This document shows positions 25,166-34,173 of a stretch of 47,398 bases of DNA, in pieces. The stretch comes from Streptomyces olivochromogenes (GTDB lineage: Bacteria > Actinomycetota > Actinomycetes > Streptomycetales > Streptomycetaceae). The DNA is taken from assembly GCF_021538895.1 (NCBI RefSeq), contig NZ_JADDRL010000076.1, forward strand, positions 1 to 47,398, read 5' to 3'. Numbering within the stretch: position 1 is the stretch's first letter; each line of letters opens with the position of its first letter. A program made the translations under genes and the position numbers. The notes under the pieces are model-generated. The model did no database searches. It had not been told where the DNA came from and was given only the letters and a program-made list of their open reading frames with translations.

Positions 25166-25975
25166 TTGTCCGCCGACATTGTGGCCGCCGGCAATGTGCC
25201 CGCCACCGCCTTCCTGACCGCCCTCGCCCGGGCCCGAGCGACGGACGATCCGGACAACCTCCTCCGCGATCCGATCGCGGCCCGGTTCGCCGAGCTCTGC
25301 CCAACAGCGATCCGCGGGGTCACCCGGCACACAGCGGGGGCCGCGGTCGTGGTGGCACGCACAGTGCTCATCGACCGGATGCTGGCCGAACTGTTCGCCC
25401 GCGAGAGCGTGGACACCTGCGTCAACCTCGGTGCGGGCTTCGACGCCCGGCCCTTCCGAATGGCATGGCCTGCCCACTGCCAGGTCATAGAGGTGGACTC
25501 CGCTCCGGTACTCGACCTCAAGGACGAGCTTCTGCCCGCGGCCACCGCCGGAGTTCCCGTCGAACGGCTCCGCTGCGACCTGCGTGACACCGACCGGCTC
25601 ACCGCCCTGCTGCTGCCCCGCACCGCAGGGCGGCTCTGCGTGATCCTCGCGGAAGGCCTGCTGACCTACTTGCCGCAAGCCTCCGTCGGTGCGCTCGCCT
25701 CCGCTGTGGCCGGCGTGGGTATGGCTGCAGACTGGATCTGCGACGTGCTCTCACCGGACTCCGCTCGCAGTCTCACGCGCGCCTCGCAGGCCGCCGGGGC
25801 TCCGCTGGAGATGCACGGCCACACCCAGCTGACCCTCTTCGAAGCAGCCGGCTGGCGCTGTGAGCAGCTCGAACTGCTCCCCTCCGCACGCCTGACGAAA
25901 GCGGCGGCCGGCTCCCGCGCTGCCGCCTCAAGCCAACTGCTGCCCGACAGCGTGCTGCGGCTGCGCCGACGGTGA
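25166..25975 (+). CDS. SAM-dependent methyltransferase, last gene of the operon
   Basis: A 269-residue class I methyltransferase of the leucine carboxyl methyltransferase/TcmP-like group. It has an N-terminal SRxxxDPLA-like region (LLRDPIAARFAEL), the SAM-binding motif VNLGAGFDARPFR with acidic VIEVDSAPVLDLK, and AEGLLTYLPQASV. TTG start with GGGAG upstream, 5 nt after the permease stop. Streptolysin S clusters lack it, whereas the plantazolicin cluster has a methyltransferase that dimethylates the N-terminus. This one belongs to a carboxyl/O-methylating group, so C-terminal or side-chain methylation of the peptide is equally possible. Confidence 0.9.
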   Translation: MSADIVAAGNVPATAFLTALARARATDDPDNLLRDPIAARFAELCPTAIRGVTRHTAGAAVVVARTVLIDRMLAELFARESVDTCVNLGAGFDARPFRMAWPAHCQVIEVDSAPVLDLKDELLPAATAGVPVERLRCDLRDTDRLTALLLPRTAGRLCVILAEGLLTYLPQASVGALASAVAGVGMAADWICDVLSPDSARSLTRASQAAGAPLEMHGHTQLTLFEAAGWRCEQLELLPSARLTKAAAGSRAAASSQLLPDSVLRLRRR

Positions 25976-26033
25976 CTGTCCGGTCCGGACAGTATGTACG
26001 GACCGGCCGAGGCCGGTGATGGTGTCGAACGGA

Positions 26034-26094
26034 GGGGACAGCGCTGACGCACGGGGGAACGGACAGCGCTGTCCCACAGCCGTACTCGGAAAGC
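26034..26094 (+). repeat. Dispersed repeat with paired ACAGCGCTGT palindromes, copy C
   Basis: GGGGACAGCGCTG, then GGACAGCGCTGTCCC 25 bp on, followed by ACAGCCGTACTCGGAAAG, which resembles the same place in copy B (GCAGCCGCGCCCAGGGAA). It lacks the CATGGATCATGG tail. It begins about 60 bp after the end of the sag-like operon. Confidence 0.75.
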
Positions 26095-26192
26095 GGCCGC
26101 CCAATAGCACGGCCGGGGGGCTCAACCACATTGCGACTGAAGGAAGGTAACTAGGAATCCCGCGCAGCGTCAGCAAGCGGACCGGCCTGTCA

Positions 26193-27161
26193 CTAGATTC
26201 CGTGCGGCCCATCCATGCTCTGTCCCCCAAGAGGGTTGCCGTGCGCAGCGAGCCAATCGCGGTAGACAGGGCTTCGGAGTGCAGCCTCGGCATAGGCCGA
26301 CTTCAGATCGGCACAGATACTTTCAATTTCCGTTCCGACACGGCAGTAGACCAGCAACTTAACGGCGATCGGGTCATCTTGCAGTGGCCGGATGACCATG
26401 TCGTCACAGGGTGTCGAGACAGGCCTGCACGGGGCGACTGCGACTCCGATCATGACCAGAGTGCTGGCAGCATGATAGTCACCCTGCACCAAGGGTGGGC
26501 TTATTCCGGCCGAGAGCAGCACGCGCTGAAGGCCTGCGAGCTCCCCGTCGACGGTGGGGTCGACCATCCACTGGTCACCGGCGAGGGCTCTGATATCGAC
26601 AACGGCGCCCACTGCTGCTGGGTGATCGACCGACATCGAGATGAACTGCGGCTCTCGATCCAGGAGAGTCCAAGCCTCCAGGCCGTTAGGTACGCGCAGC
26701 GGAAACCCTTCGACTTCGTGTACGAACGCAAGGTCGATCTGGCCGCGAGCCAAGTCCTGCAACAGCGAATGAGCCGAGACGTTCACGTGCAGCGATATGG
26801 GAACATCAGGAAAGCGTCTCTGCAATCTTCGCAACCAACCCGGCAGTGCACGATTGGCAGTCGCACCGATCCGAAGACCCGAGCCCGAAGTCCGATTTGC
26901 GGCAGTCCTGATGTCGGTGATGAGTGTGCTCATCTGCGCCACCAACGGGCGAGCTCTGCTCAGCACGGCCTGACCCGCCGGTGTGAGTCGACATCCGTTC
27001 TGCTCGCGAGAGAAAAGCTTGGCCCCTAAAGCGTCCTCAATACGCCGCAATTGGGTGGTCAGCGCCGGCTGACTCATGCCCAAGTCCCGTGCCGCTTTGC
27101 GTATGCTCCCTGTCTCAGCGATGGAGCACAGCACTTCTAGATGCCGTATTTCGAGTTTCAT
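26193..27161 (-). CDS. LysR family transcriptional regulator
   Basis: A 322-residue LysR protein: N-terminal helix-turn-helix (GSIRKAARDLGMSQPALTTQ), linker helix, and a periplasmic-binding-like effector domain (LRIGATANRALPGWL, then QIDLAFVHEVEG). ATG at 27159-27161 chosen over one 18 nt upstream because MKLEIRHLEVL is the usual N-terminus. It is convergent with the sag-like operon and may or may not regulate it; no divergent target is seen upstream, where about 600 bp lack genes. Confidence 0.93.
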   Translation of the reverse strand: MKLEIRHLEVLCSIAETGSIRKAARDLGMSQPALTTQLRRIEDALGAKLFSREQNGCRLTPAGQAVLSRARPLVAQMSTLITDIRTAANRTSGSGLRIGATANRALPGWLRRLQRRFPDVPISLHVNVSAHSLLQDLARGQIDLAFVHEVEGFPLRVPNGLEAWTLLDREPQFISMSVDHPAAVGAVVDIRALAGDQWMVDPTVDGELAGLQRVLLSAGISPPLVQGDYHAASTLVMIGVAVAPCRPVSTPCDDMVIRPLQDDPIAVKLLVYCRVGTEIESICADLKSAYAEAALRSPVYRDWLAAHGNPLGGQSMDGPHGI

Positions 27162-27715
27162 GCTGTGTACGGTAGTCACGAGAGCGCAGTCGAGCTTCCG
27201 CCCGACTTGCAGAAGTGCACCGCCCTGCGCTACCTGATCCCCCTTTCATAGGTAAGGGGGCCACCCTCTGCATTGACGCCGGCCCGCGTCGTGTGCAGTT
27301 CGCGGCCCCTTCGCCGGCGTACTCCTCGTACCCCAACTACGCTGGTCAGCAATGCCTGTTGGATCATTAGGGGAGCGGTCACCTCCCGTACGCCATCGCC
27401 TCAGGTCCGAGTGCATCGAGGGCGCCTTCGGCGGAAGGCACACCCGATTTAGGGTTCCGGCTCCGCTTGGTCCTCCGAACCGCGGTCCAATGGCCTCCCG
27501 CTGATACGGGTCGCGTGTATCGGCGTGGCCAAGTCACGAAGTCGCCAAACTGAGCGGTGGTGAGTGATTATGCCATGAAGCGAGCTCGAAGTAGCATGTT
27601 CATGCAGGAATCATCGGGTGCGCTCGGACCGGATTCCCCGGCCGGCACGGGCGTCTCGGACGCACGAGCGGCACGCTTCTCCGCCGTCGGCGTCTCCACG
27701 TCCACCGGCACAGCA
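27162..27715. other. Intergenic stretch, no gene recognised
   Basis: About 550 bp between the lysR start and the GH31 terminator. I see no coding frame of quality, RNA gene or repeat. Confidence 0.4.
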
Positions 27716-27758
27716 CAGATGCCTGGCCCCCTCCCTCACGGAGGAGCCCAGGCATCTG
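27716..27758 (-). terminator. Terminator of the GH31 pseudogene
   Basis: An 11-bp perfect stem, CAGATGCCTGG/CCAGGCATCTG, about 30 bp beyond the stop of the leftward GH31 frame. Confidence 0.75.
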
Positions 27759-27787
27759 TCAGGCTCGACGTCCTGTTCGCGCGGTGA

Positions 27788-29773
27788 CTACTTCACAGGC
27801 GAGGCGGACACTGCGGACGTCGCGGGCAAGGTGACGCCGGCAGCCGTGACACTGAACGCGCCGGACTGCGAGCCCGCCTTGATCCGCAGGACACCCGAGC
27901 GACCACTCGCGTCGTGGAACCACCCGGACGATGCGCCGGCGAAGGCGCTGCGCGTCGACAGCGGCATCAGAGCTGTGCCGTTCACGGTGACGCTGCTCGG
28001 CGCCTTGGCCACATGCAGGCCGAGATCGTATGCGCGTGACGACGGCTTGCCCGTGAAACTGCCGCTGGGCGAGCCCACGGTGACACGCACATCGCCAGTG
28101 CCCGATGTGGGGGCGGTGACATTCACCTTCTGCTCGGCGAACGCACCGTGCTGGTACGCACGGGTGATGCCGTCGTCCTCGTAGAGGGTGAACGAGGAGT
28201 TGCCGTGGGGGTGAATGTCGTAGGTGAGTGTCGACACCGGTTTCTCACAGATGTAGTTCATCTGCGGCCACACGGGGACGATGGCGCCGCCCTTGACGAA
28301 CAGGGGCAGGGTGTCGAGCGGTGCGCTGTAGTTGTTGATCCAGCCCGGTCCGGAATAGTTCTTGTCCGTCCAGTAGTCGGTCCAGGTGCCGGCCGGCAGG
28401 TAGATGTTGTTACGGACCGTGGTGTCGGAGACGACCGGGGCGACCAGGAAGGAGTCGCCCGCCATGAACTGGCCGCTGGTCTGATTGCCGCGGGCGACCG
28501 GGTCATTGGGATACTCCAGGACCATGGACCGGGTGCTGGGTACGCCCGTCTCGCTGGCGTTGCGGCTCATCGAGTAGAGGTACGGCATCAACTGCATCTT
28601 GAGCTTGAGGTACTTGCGGTTGATGGACAGGTACGGCTCGGAGAACCGCCATGGCTGCTTGTCCTGGTAGCCGGCCGTCGGGTCGGTGGGGCCCCAGCCG
28701 GACATGGTCATGAACGTGGCTTCCCCCGAAGATTCCGTCCACGTCGCCGGACGCGTAGTTCAAGCCGGACAGTCCGGCACCCGTGATGGCGGGCACGTGC
28801 CAGCGCATGTCGTCCCAGGTCCCGTTGGTGTCGCCGGTCCACACGATGGCATTGCGTTGAGTGCCGGCCCATCCGTCGACCGTCCATACGAAGCGCCGGC
28901 CGTCGGAGTTGTTCTCGATGCCGGCCACGGCCTGCTTGACCCCGTCGAAGGCGTACTTGTAACCACGCCCCACCCACGCGACATCGGTCTTGACTCCGCG
29001 CGATCCCGCGACCCCCACCTCGTAACCGATGTTCCCCAGTCCGGTGGAGGTCCACAGTCCGGTCTGGAAGCCTTGTCCTTGAGCTGTGACACGGTGCTGG
29101 GAAGGTTGGTGTAACTGCAGCCGTAGCCGTCGTTGGGCAGGAACCACCCCGAAGGCATGTCGGCGTTACGGGCGTCGTCGGCGTATCCGGCCACGTCCGG
29201 GGTCACCTGGTGTCGTTGCCGGTTGTGATTGCCCTGGTAGGCGGGGTTGGAGGCGTTCCAGCAGTCGGCGTTGCCCAGTTGGAATCCCCACATCGGCGCG
29301 AGGAAGGGTTTGCCACTGACATCGGTGTACGCACTCAGCACGCCCTTGGGCGAGCCTGCGACGAAGTACCAGGCGTCGAAGCGGTTCTCGTTGTGGGTGA
29401 AGGCGCCCGGCGAGGTGAAGCGGTACGAGCCCGGTGCCCAGGTGTTGCGCATGACGCCGTAGCCGTTGGTGGACATGCAGAAGGGTGCGGGGCTGGCGTT
29501 GTTGTTCTCCCGCCACCGGTTGTCGATGGCGACCGGGACGGTCTTGCCTCGGAGCGCCCACTCCCCCAGGCGCAGACCCGTACCGTAGAACTGCTCATCA
29601 GGGCCCTGACCCAGGTACTGCGTCGTCTGGCCGCCGGTCCACGACGTGGGCTGTGTCTCCTGCCAGACCAGCGTGGTGTTGTCGGTCCGGTACACCGAGA
29701 ACATGAGGGGGGACTTGTTCACCCGGATGGTGACCGCCGGCGTGGTGATCTCGTAGTAGGCACCGGCGTCCAA
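27788..29773 (-). pseudogene. Broken GH31 alpha-glucosidase-like gene
   Basis: A GH31 glycoside hydrolase split over three frames. The front frame (29773 to about 29080) has the N-terminal beta domain and WGFQLGNADCWN. The middle frame (about 29080 to 28720) holds the nucleophile segment GVKTDVAWVG and acid/base segment IVWTGDTNGTW. The last frame (28711-27788) begins MTMSGWG and contains the C-terminal beta domains. The first break is a frameshift near 29075-29085; the second, near 28715, also lacks residues normally found before MTMSGWG. No signal peptide or start is seen at the front. Both catalytic residues remain, so decay is recent. Confidence 0.88.
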
Positions 29774-30412
29774 AGAACTACCTGAGCGTCCCCAGCTGCT
29801 CGACCATGCCCCGCGCGAACGCCCTCTTCGGGGGACCGACGAGCACCGACGCGGGAGGGCTCTTCGGCAGGAGCACGGCCAACTACGAGTATGGCGGTGA
29901 CTGCCTCGGGCGCTCGAACTACAAGGCTCAGCAGGTCGGCAACGGAACGCAGGTGTCCCGCGGGTTCGTGAGTGGGATCAGGTCGAGTAAGTAGGCGGGC
30001 GGACATCTGGACGGTCCTGATCGAAGCAGCGCCGGAACCGCACGTCGACGACACGTAACGGGTCTCCTCCTGAGAGATCCCCCTCCCGAAGTCAGCCACG
30101 AACCCATACGCGTCTTCCCCAGCCTCCCCGGTCCGATGGCCGGGGAGGCCCACCTGCTGCCCGATGAACTCCGTGAACCACGTTCGGGCCTTCGGGAACG
30201 CCAGCCCCTCGCGGCGGGACGCCATCCGCGACTGAAGGGCGCCGCCGTTGACCAACCGCGCCCTCGGTTGGCAGCTGCGCTGATACCCAACGACGCTGCT
30301 GACTCGTCCGTGCCAGAGCGACCGTTCGCGACGACAGCGACACCGTGCACGACTGGTGATTCGGCTTCACGCTCTTGGACCGAACAATCAACAGAACCGT
30401 CCACACACGTGC
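29774..30412. other. Unresolved stretch before cynR
   Basis: About 640 bp. A minus-strand frame around 29880-30255 contains segments such as ARTWFTEFIGQQVGLPGHRT that could be decayed coding sequence, but I recognise no family and see no good start. Confidence 0.35.
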
Positions 30413-31318
30413 TCAGCCGGGATCGTAACCGCGGGCCCTTACATGGCCGTGGATGAGATGAGTCAAGGCCCGAGCGGCCGCGGATTGGTAGGTGTCCGCT
30501 CTGGTCAGCAGGGTGACCGTGCGGGTCGGCAGTGGCGGGTCGAGGGGGATGGAGACGAGACGGGGGTGGTCATAGGCGGTGGCCTGGGGAAGGACGGTGG
30601 CCAGGGGTGTGCGCTGGACGATCTCGGCAAGGGCCTGGACGGAGTTGGCCTCCACGGTGATGCGTGGGTGGACACGATGCCGGGAGAAGTACGCATCGAC
30701 GTGGCGGCGCGTGGCGAAGTCGCCGTTGAGCAGGGCAAGTTGTTGCCCGCCGAGGGCCTGGACCGGTACGGGATCCTTGTCGGCGGTGGCGGCATGCCGG
30801 GCTGCGGCGACGAGAGTGAGGGCCTCGGCGAACAGTGGGGTGGCGTTGATGCCGGACAGGTGACTGCCGCTGAAGGCGATACCGAGGTCGAGATCGTCGA
30901 CGAGCAGATCGGCCTCGATACGGTCCTGCGGCGCTTCCACGACGGTCAAGGTGATGCCGGGGTGGCGAGCGTGGAGTTCGGCGGCGACCGGCCCGACGAG
31001 ATACGCGGTGAACGTAGGGGTGACCGCGAGGCGGACATGGCCGCGGGAAAGGTCCTGAACGTCGTGGACGGCCCGTTCTGCGGCGGCCAGCTCCCGCAGT
31101 ACCCGGCGGGCATGGTCGACGTAGACCTGGCCGGCGTCGGTGGGCCGTACGGCGCGCCCGGTGCGGTCGAGCAGAAGCACGCCCACGGTCCGCTCAAGCT
31201 GCCGAATCTGCTGGGAGAGGGTGGGCTGGGAGACATGCAGTTCTTCGGCGGCACGAGTGAAATTGCCCTGCTCGGCCACGGCGAGCAGGTAGCGCAGGTG
31301 ACGCAGTTCCAGTGCCAT
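30413..31318 (-). CDS. cynR: LysR-type regulator of the cyn operon
   Basis: A 301-residue LysR protein (MALELRHLRYLLAVAEQGNF, then HVSQPTLSQQIRQLE), typical of the CynR/CbbR group. ATG at 31316-31318 chosen for the standard N-terminus; the frame is open upstream to 31387. It is divergent from carbonic anhydrase and cyanase genes, which is the classic cyn layout. In that system CynR activates cyanate detoxification when cyanate is present. A possible operator lies in the shared upstream region. Confidence 0.9.
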   Translation of the reverse strand: MALELRHLRYLLAVAEQGNFTRAAEELHVSQPTLSQQIRQLERTVGVLLLDRTGRAVRPTDAGQVYVDHARRVLRELAAAERAVHDVQDLSRGHVRLAVTPTFTAYLVGPVAAELHARHPGITLTVVEAPQDRIEADLLVDDLDLGIAFSGSHLSGINATPLFAEALTLVAAARHAATADKDPVPVQALGGQQLALLNGDFATRRHVDAYFSRHRVHPRITVEANSVQALAEIVQRTPLATVLPQATAYDHPRLVSIPLDPPLPTRTVTLLTRADTYQSAAARALTHLIHGHVRARGYDPG

Positions 31319-31343
31319 AACCCCACTATAGACAGGACCAATA

Positions 31344-31380
31344 GGAGATATGGACAGCAAGTCTTGGACTCTATATCTCC
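31344..31380. promoter_or_regulatory. Inverted repeat in the cynR-cynT intergenic region
   Basis: GGAGATAT (31344-31351) and ATATCTCC (31373-31380), 21 bp apart, form a perfect interrupted palindrome 25 bp upstream of the cynR start and 68 bp upstream of the cynT start. Probable CynR site; LysR proteins bind such interrupted dyads. Confidence 0.6.
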
Positions 31381-31448
31381 AGTTCATGCAGGGTGGATTT
31401 CACAAGCCGCCGCAAGGCGACGACCGTCACGAAAGGAATGACCACCCC

Positions 31449-32042
31449 GTGCCACGCCTCGTCGAGGGCCACGCCCGTTTCCTGCGGAACATCTTCCCGG
31501 CCAAGACGGAACTCTTCGCCCACCTGGCCACCCACCACACCCCGCACACTCTTTTCATCGGCTGTTCCGACGCCCGCGTCGTCCCCGAGCTGATCACCGA
31601 CTGCGAGCCGGGGCAGCTGTTCGTCATCCGCACCGCCGGCAACCTCGTCCCCGCCTACACCCCCGGTGCCGACTCGGTCACGGCGAGCATCGAGTACGCC
31701 GTCGCGGTCCTGGGCGTGACTGACATCGTGGTCTGCGGCCACTCCGCATGCGGCGCGATGACCGCCCTGGCCGAAGGCCACGCCCTGACCACCGCTCCGG
31801 CCATCGCCGCTTGGCTCCGCCACGCCGATGCCTCGGTGGCCCGGACCAAGGCTGCCGGTGAGGTGGACGCGCTGGTGCGCGAGAACGTCCGCGCCCAGCT
31901 CGCGAACCTGGTTACCCACCCTTCAGTCGCGCGAGCCATGGTGGAGAAGACAGTGACCATCCGCGGCTGGGTCTTCGACATCCGCACCGGACGCGTCCAT
32001 GAACTCAACCCCGCCAACTCCTCCGCCGCACCCGCGGCCTGA
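31449..32042 (+). CDS. cynT: Beta-carbonic anhydrase (CynT-like)
   Basis: A 197-residue beta-class carbonic anhydrase. Zinc ligands and catalytic dyad are visible: Cys and Asp-Arg in GCSDARVV, and His and Cys in VVCGHSACGAM. The GTG at 31449 is chosen because AAGGA lies upstream and the sequence matches family N-termini; an ATG at 31438 is out of frame. It supplies or recycles bicarbonate for cyanase, which consumes it, in the same operon. Confidence 0.93.
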   Translation: MPRLVEGHARFLRNIFPAKTELFAHLATHHTPHTLFIGCSDARVVPELITDCEPGQLFVIRTAGNLVPAYTPGADSVTASIEYAVAVLGVTDIVVCGHSACGAMTALAEGHALTTAPAIAAWLRHADASVARTKAAGEVDALVRENVRAQLANLVTHPSVARAMVEKTVTIRGWVFDIRTGRVHELNPANSSAAPAA

Positions 32043-32148
32043 ACCGAGCCACGGAAGGTCCCGACCGCAGCACGCGCCCGGGACGACCACCCATCGCGCC
32101 GCTACCGCATGTGCGGATCGGCGCCCCGCAAGATAAGGAGCCACTCTC

Positions 32149-32619
32149 ATGACGCACGCCCAGTTCGACCCCACCGCCCGACAGGCCCTGGCCGTCAAGG
32201 CAGTGGAAGCCAAGATTCGCGAGGACCTCACCTGGCAGCAGATCGCCGATGCCTCAGGATTGTCAGTCGCCTTCACGACTGCCGCTCTGCTCGGCCAGCA
32301 TCCCCTGCCGGAGGAGTCCGCCAGGGCCGTTGCCGACCTGCTGGGCCTGGACGAGGAAGCCGTGATACTGCTGCAGACCATCCCGACCCGCGGTTCGATA
32401 CCCGGCGGCATCCCGACCGACCCCCTGATCTACCGCTTCTACGAGGTGCTCCAGGTCTACGGCACCACCCTCAAGGCGCTGGTCCACGAACAGTTCGGCG
32501 ACGGCATCATTTCCGCGATCAACTTCAAGCTGGACGTGAAGAAAGTCGCCGATCCCGAGGGAGGCGAGCGCGCGGTGATCACCCTGGACGGCAAGTACCT
32601 GCCGACCAAGCCGTTCTGA
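32149..32619 (+). CDS. cynS: Cyanate hydratase (cyanase)
   Basis: A 156-residue cyanase, full length. It has an N-terminal helix-turn-helix-like domain (LTWQQIADASGLSVAFTTAA) and the C-terminal catalytic domain with Arg and Glu in YRFYEVLQVYG and Ser in IISAINFKLD, the known active-site trio. It converts cyanate and bicarbonate to ammonia and CO2. ATG with AAGGAG upstream; about 106 bp after cynT. Confidence 0.97.
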   Translation: MTHAQFDPTARQALAVKAVEAKIREDLTWQQIADASGLSVAFTTAALLGQHPLPEESARAVADLLGLDEEAVILLQTIPTRGSIPGGIPTDPLIYRFYEVLQVYGTTLKALVHEQFGDGIISAINFKLDVKKVADPEGGERAVITLDGKYLPTKPF

Positions 32620-32845
32620 CACAGCGGTATCGCATCTGGCGGGGCGGACCGGATCCCATCCTTTCCGGCCCGCCTTTCCGCCTGCTTCCCGGTGCACCCG
32701 ACAAACGCTGAACACTCACGCACGGCACGACACTCTGCGGTGCACAGTGCCTGTTCGTGCCTTCGCGCTTGCCCCTTCGGACATCGAAGGCTCGCACCAT
32801 GCACGAGCCACAATTCGAACGTGGGGGCCTCGCCTACCCCAGGCC

Positions 32846-33430
32846 TCAGGCAGGGATGTCGGCCCCCGCACGAGAGGCCTGCAGCAAGGTGCGCGCCGCG
32901 TCTTTGGCCTGGCGAGCCGACTCGGGGGAACCATGGATGGCTGCCGTGGTCATCGCACCCTCGGCGAGAAGAACGAGGTGGTCGGTGAGCCAGTTGGGCG
33001 CTTCCGCAGCAGCCACCAGGTCGGCGACGAACTGCCGGAACGCCTGCTTGTGAGCCTTCGCGATGTCGGCCACGGCGGGCGATGTCGCCCCCATCTCCCC
33101 AAAGGAGTTGATAAAACCGCAGCCGCGGAAGTCCGGCTCGCTGAACCAGGCGTACAGCCAGTCGAACACTGCCAGGATGCGCTGTGTCGGCGAGTCGGCA
33201 GTCTCCACGTACTGGGCCAGATCACTCAACCAACGCGCGTCCCGCCGTCGCAGGTAGGCCTCGATCAGAGAGTCCTTGGAGGGGAAGAGCTGGTAGAGGC
33301 GCTTGAGCGGGACGGCGGAGGCGGACCGTATCGCGTCCATCCCCACAGCCCGGATGCCCTGGCCGTAGAACAGCTCCTCGGCTGCGTCAAGAGCTCGCTG
33401 CTCGGCCTCTTCGCGTTCCACTTCAGTCAC
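32846..33430 (-). CDS. TetR family transcriptional regulator
   Basis: A 194-residue TetR protein. The N-terminal helix-turn-helix is ALDAAEELFYGQGIRAVGMD, then SASAVPLKRLYQLFPSKDSL, then the ligand-binding helices with GCGFINSFGEMG, typical of the AcrR-like branch. GTG start with GGAGG 5 nt upstream. A site GGGAAC-TATC-GTTCTC sits just before the gene, and near-identical sites occur before three neighbours, so it probably represses itself and a small regulon. Confidence 0.93.
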   Translation of the reverse strand: MTEVEREEAEQRALDAAEELFYGQGIRAVGMDAIRSASAVPLKRLYQLFPSKDSLIEAYLRRRDARWLSDLAQYVETADSPTQRILAVFDWLYAWFSEPDFRGCGFINSFGEMGATSPAVADIAKAHKQAFRQFVADLVAAAEAPNWLTDHLVLLAEGAMTTAAIHGSPESARQAKDAARTLLQASRAGADIPA

Positions 33431-33440
33431 ATCCCTCCGG

Positions 33441-33456
33441 GGGAACTATCGTTCTC
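33441..33456 (-). promoter_or_regulatory. GAGAAC-N4-GTTCTC site 1 (before tetR)
   Basis: GGGAAC-TATC-GTTCTC, one mismatch to the shared palindrome. It lies in the 26-bp gap between the ATPase stop and tetR start. Confidence 0.65.
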
Positions 33457-33972
33457 CTACGATACCGCGTGCGCGGCCGGAACGGACGCGCTCTCGCCGG
33501 CACCGCCTGGCATCCCCGTGCCGCCTGGCATCGCGACGTCGGTGGAGGCGAGAGGGAAACCGGCGCGGGCCCGCCATCCGTCTCGTCCCCTGCGTGTCTC
33601 GGACCACTCCGCCAGACACTCGACGATGTCCAGGCCGCGACCGTGCTCCTCACAGCTACCGAAGCGCCGAGAACGGACAGGGGCAGAACCGGCTCCACAG
33701 TCGGCGACCTCTATGCGCACGCTCCGCTCCTCCAGCGTGAGGCCAACGGTCATGTCGGCGCGCCCGTGCCGGGCCGCGTTGGCCGCAAGCTCACCGATGA
33801 TCAACAGGATGGAGTCCCGGTCGCCCTCGGAGACGCCCCAGTGCATCAGCAGAGCCGTCGCGAAGCGGCGGGCCACGCAGACCCAGCGGTCCTCGGCCGG
33901 GAGGGCGATCATGCCGTGCCGGGCGATCCGCGGGTGACGGAAGAGTGGCACAGTGGCTTGCGAGAGGATCAT
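33457..33972 (-). CDS. RsbW-like ATP-binding protein
   Basis: A 171-residue GHKL ATPase of the anti-sigma-factor type. The N box is IIGELAANAARHG, the G1 box is VADCGAG, and the G2 region is EEHGRGLDIVECLAEW. A Ser/Gly/Pro-rich C-terminal tail follows. ATG at 33970-33972. It lies just upstream of tetR on the same strand and about 107 bp downstream of another copy of the putative TetR site. Such proteins usually bind a sigma factor or anti-anti-sigma factor; no partner is adjacent. Confidence 0.88.
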   Translation of the reverse strand: MILSQATVPLFRHPRIARHGMIALPAEDRWVCVARRFATALLMHWGVSEGDRDSILLIIGELAANAARHGRADMTVGLTLEERSVRIEVADCGAGSAPVRSRRFGSCEEHGRGLDIVECLAEWSETRRGRDGWRARAGFPLASTDVAMPGGTGMPGGAGESASVPAAHAVS

Positions 33973-34078
33973 GGGAGTTCCCCGCGGAACTACAGGCCCC
34001 TGAGCGGGACCGGCTCACGTCGTGCGACTGCTTTACGGTGCCCCTGGATGATGACGCCAGGGCCCCAGCCGGGGCCCG

Positions 34079-34094
34079 GAGAATCATCGTTCTC
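34079..34094 (-). promoter_or_regulatory. GAGAAC-N4-GTTCTC site 2 (before ATPase)
   Basis: GAGAAT-CATC-GTTCTC, one mismatch to the consensus, about 107 bp upstream of the ATPase start. Confidence 0.55.
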
Positions 34095-34173
34095 TCAGCT
34101 GTTGAACGGCGATTCTCCACGCCACACCACCGAGTAGTCGACCTGCAGCGCCGATCGACCTCGGCGACGAGAC

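Noticed and set aside
18349..25975. Thiopeptide or lanthipeptide cluster
   Set aside because: No lantibiotic-type dehydratase, no LanC cyclase and no pyridine-forming enzyme; the set fits a linear azole peptide of sag type.
13261..26094. The three palindrome repeats as a CRISPR array or transposon ends
   Set aside because: Only three sites many kilobases apart, no regular spacers, no cas genes, and all in the same orientation, so they do not act as inverted ends.
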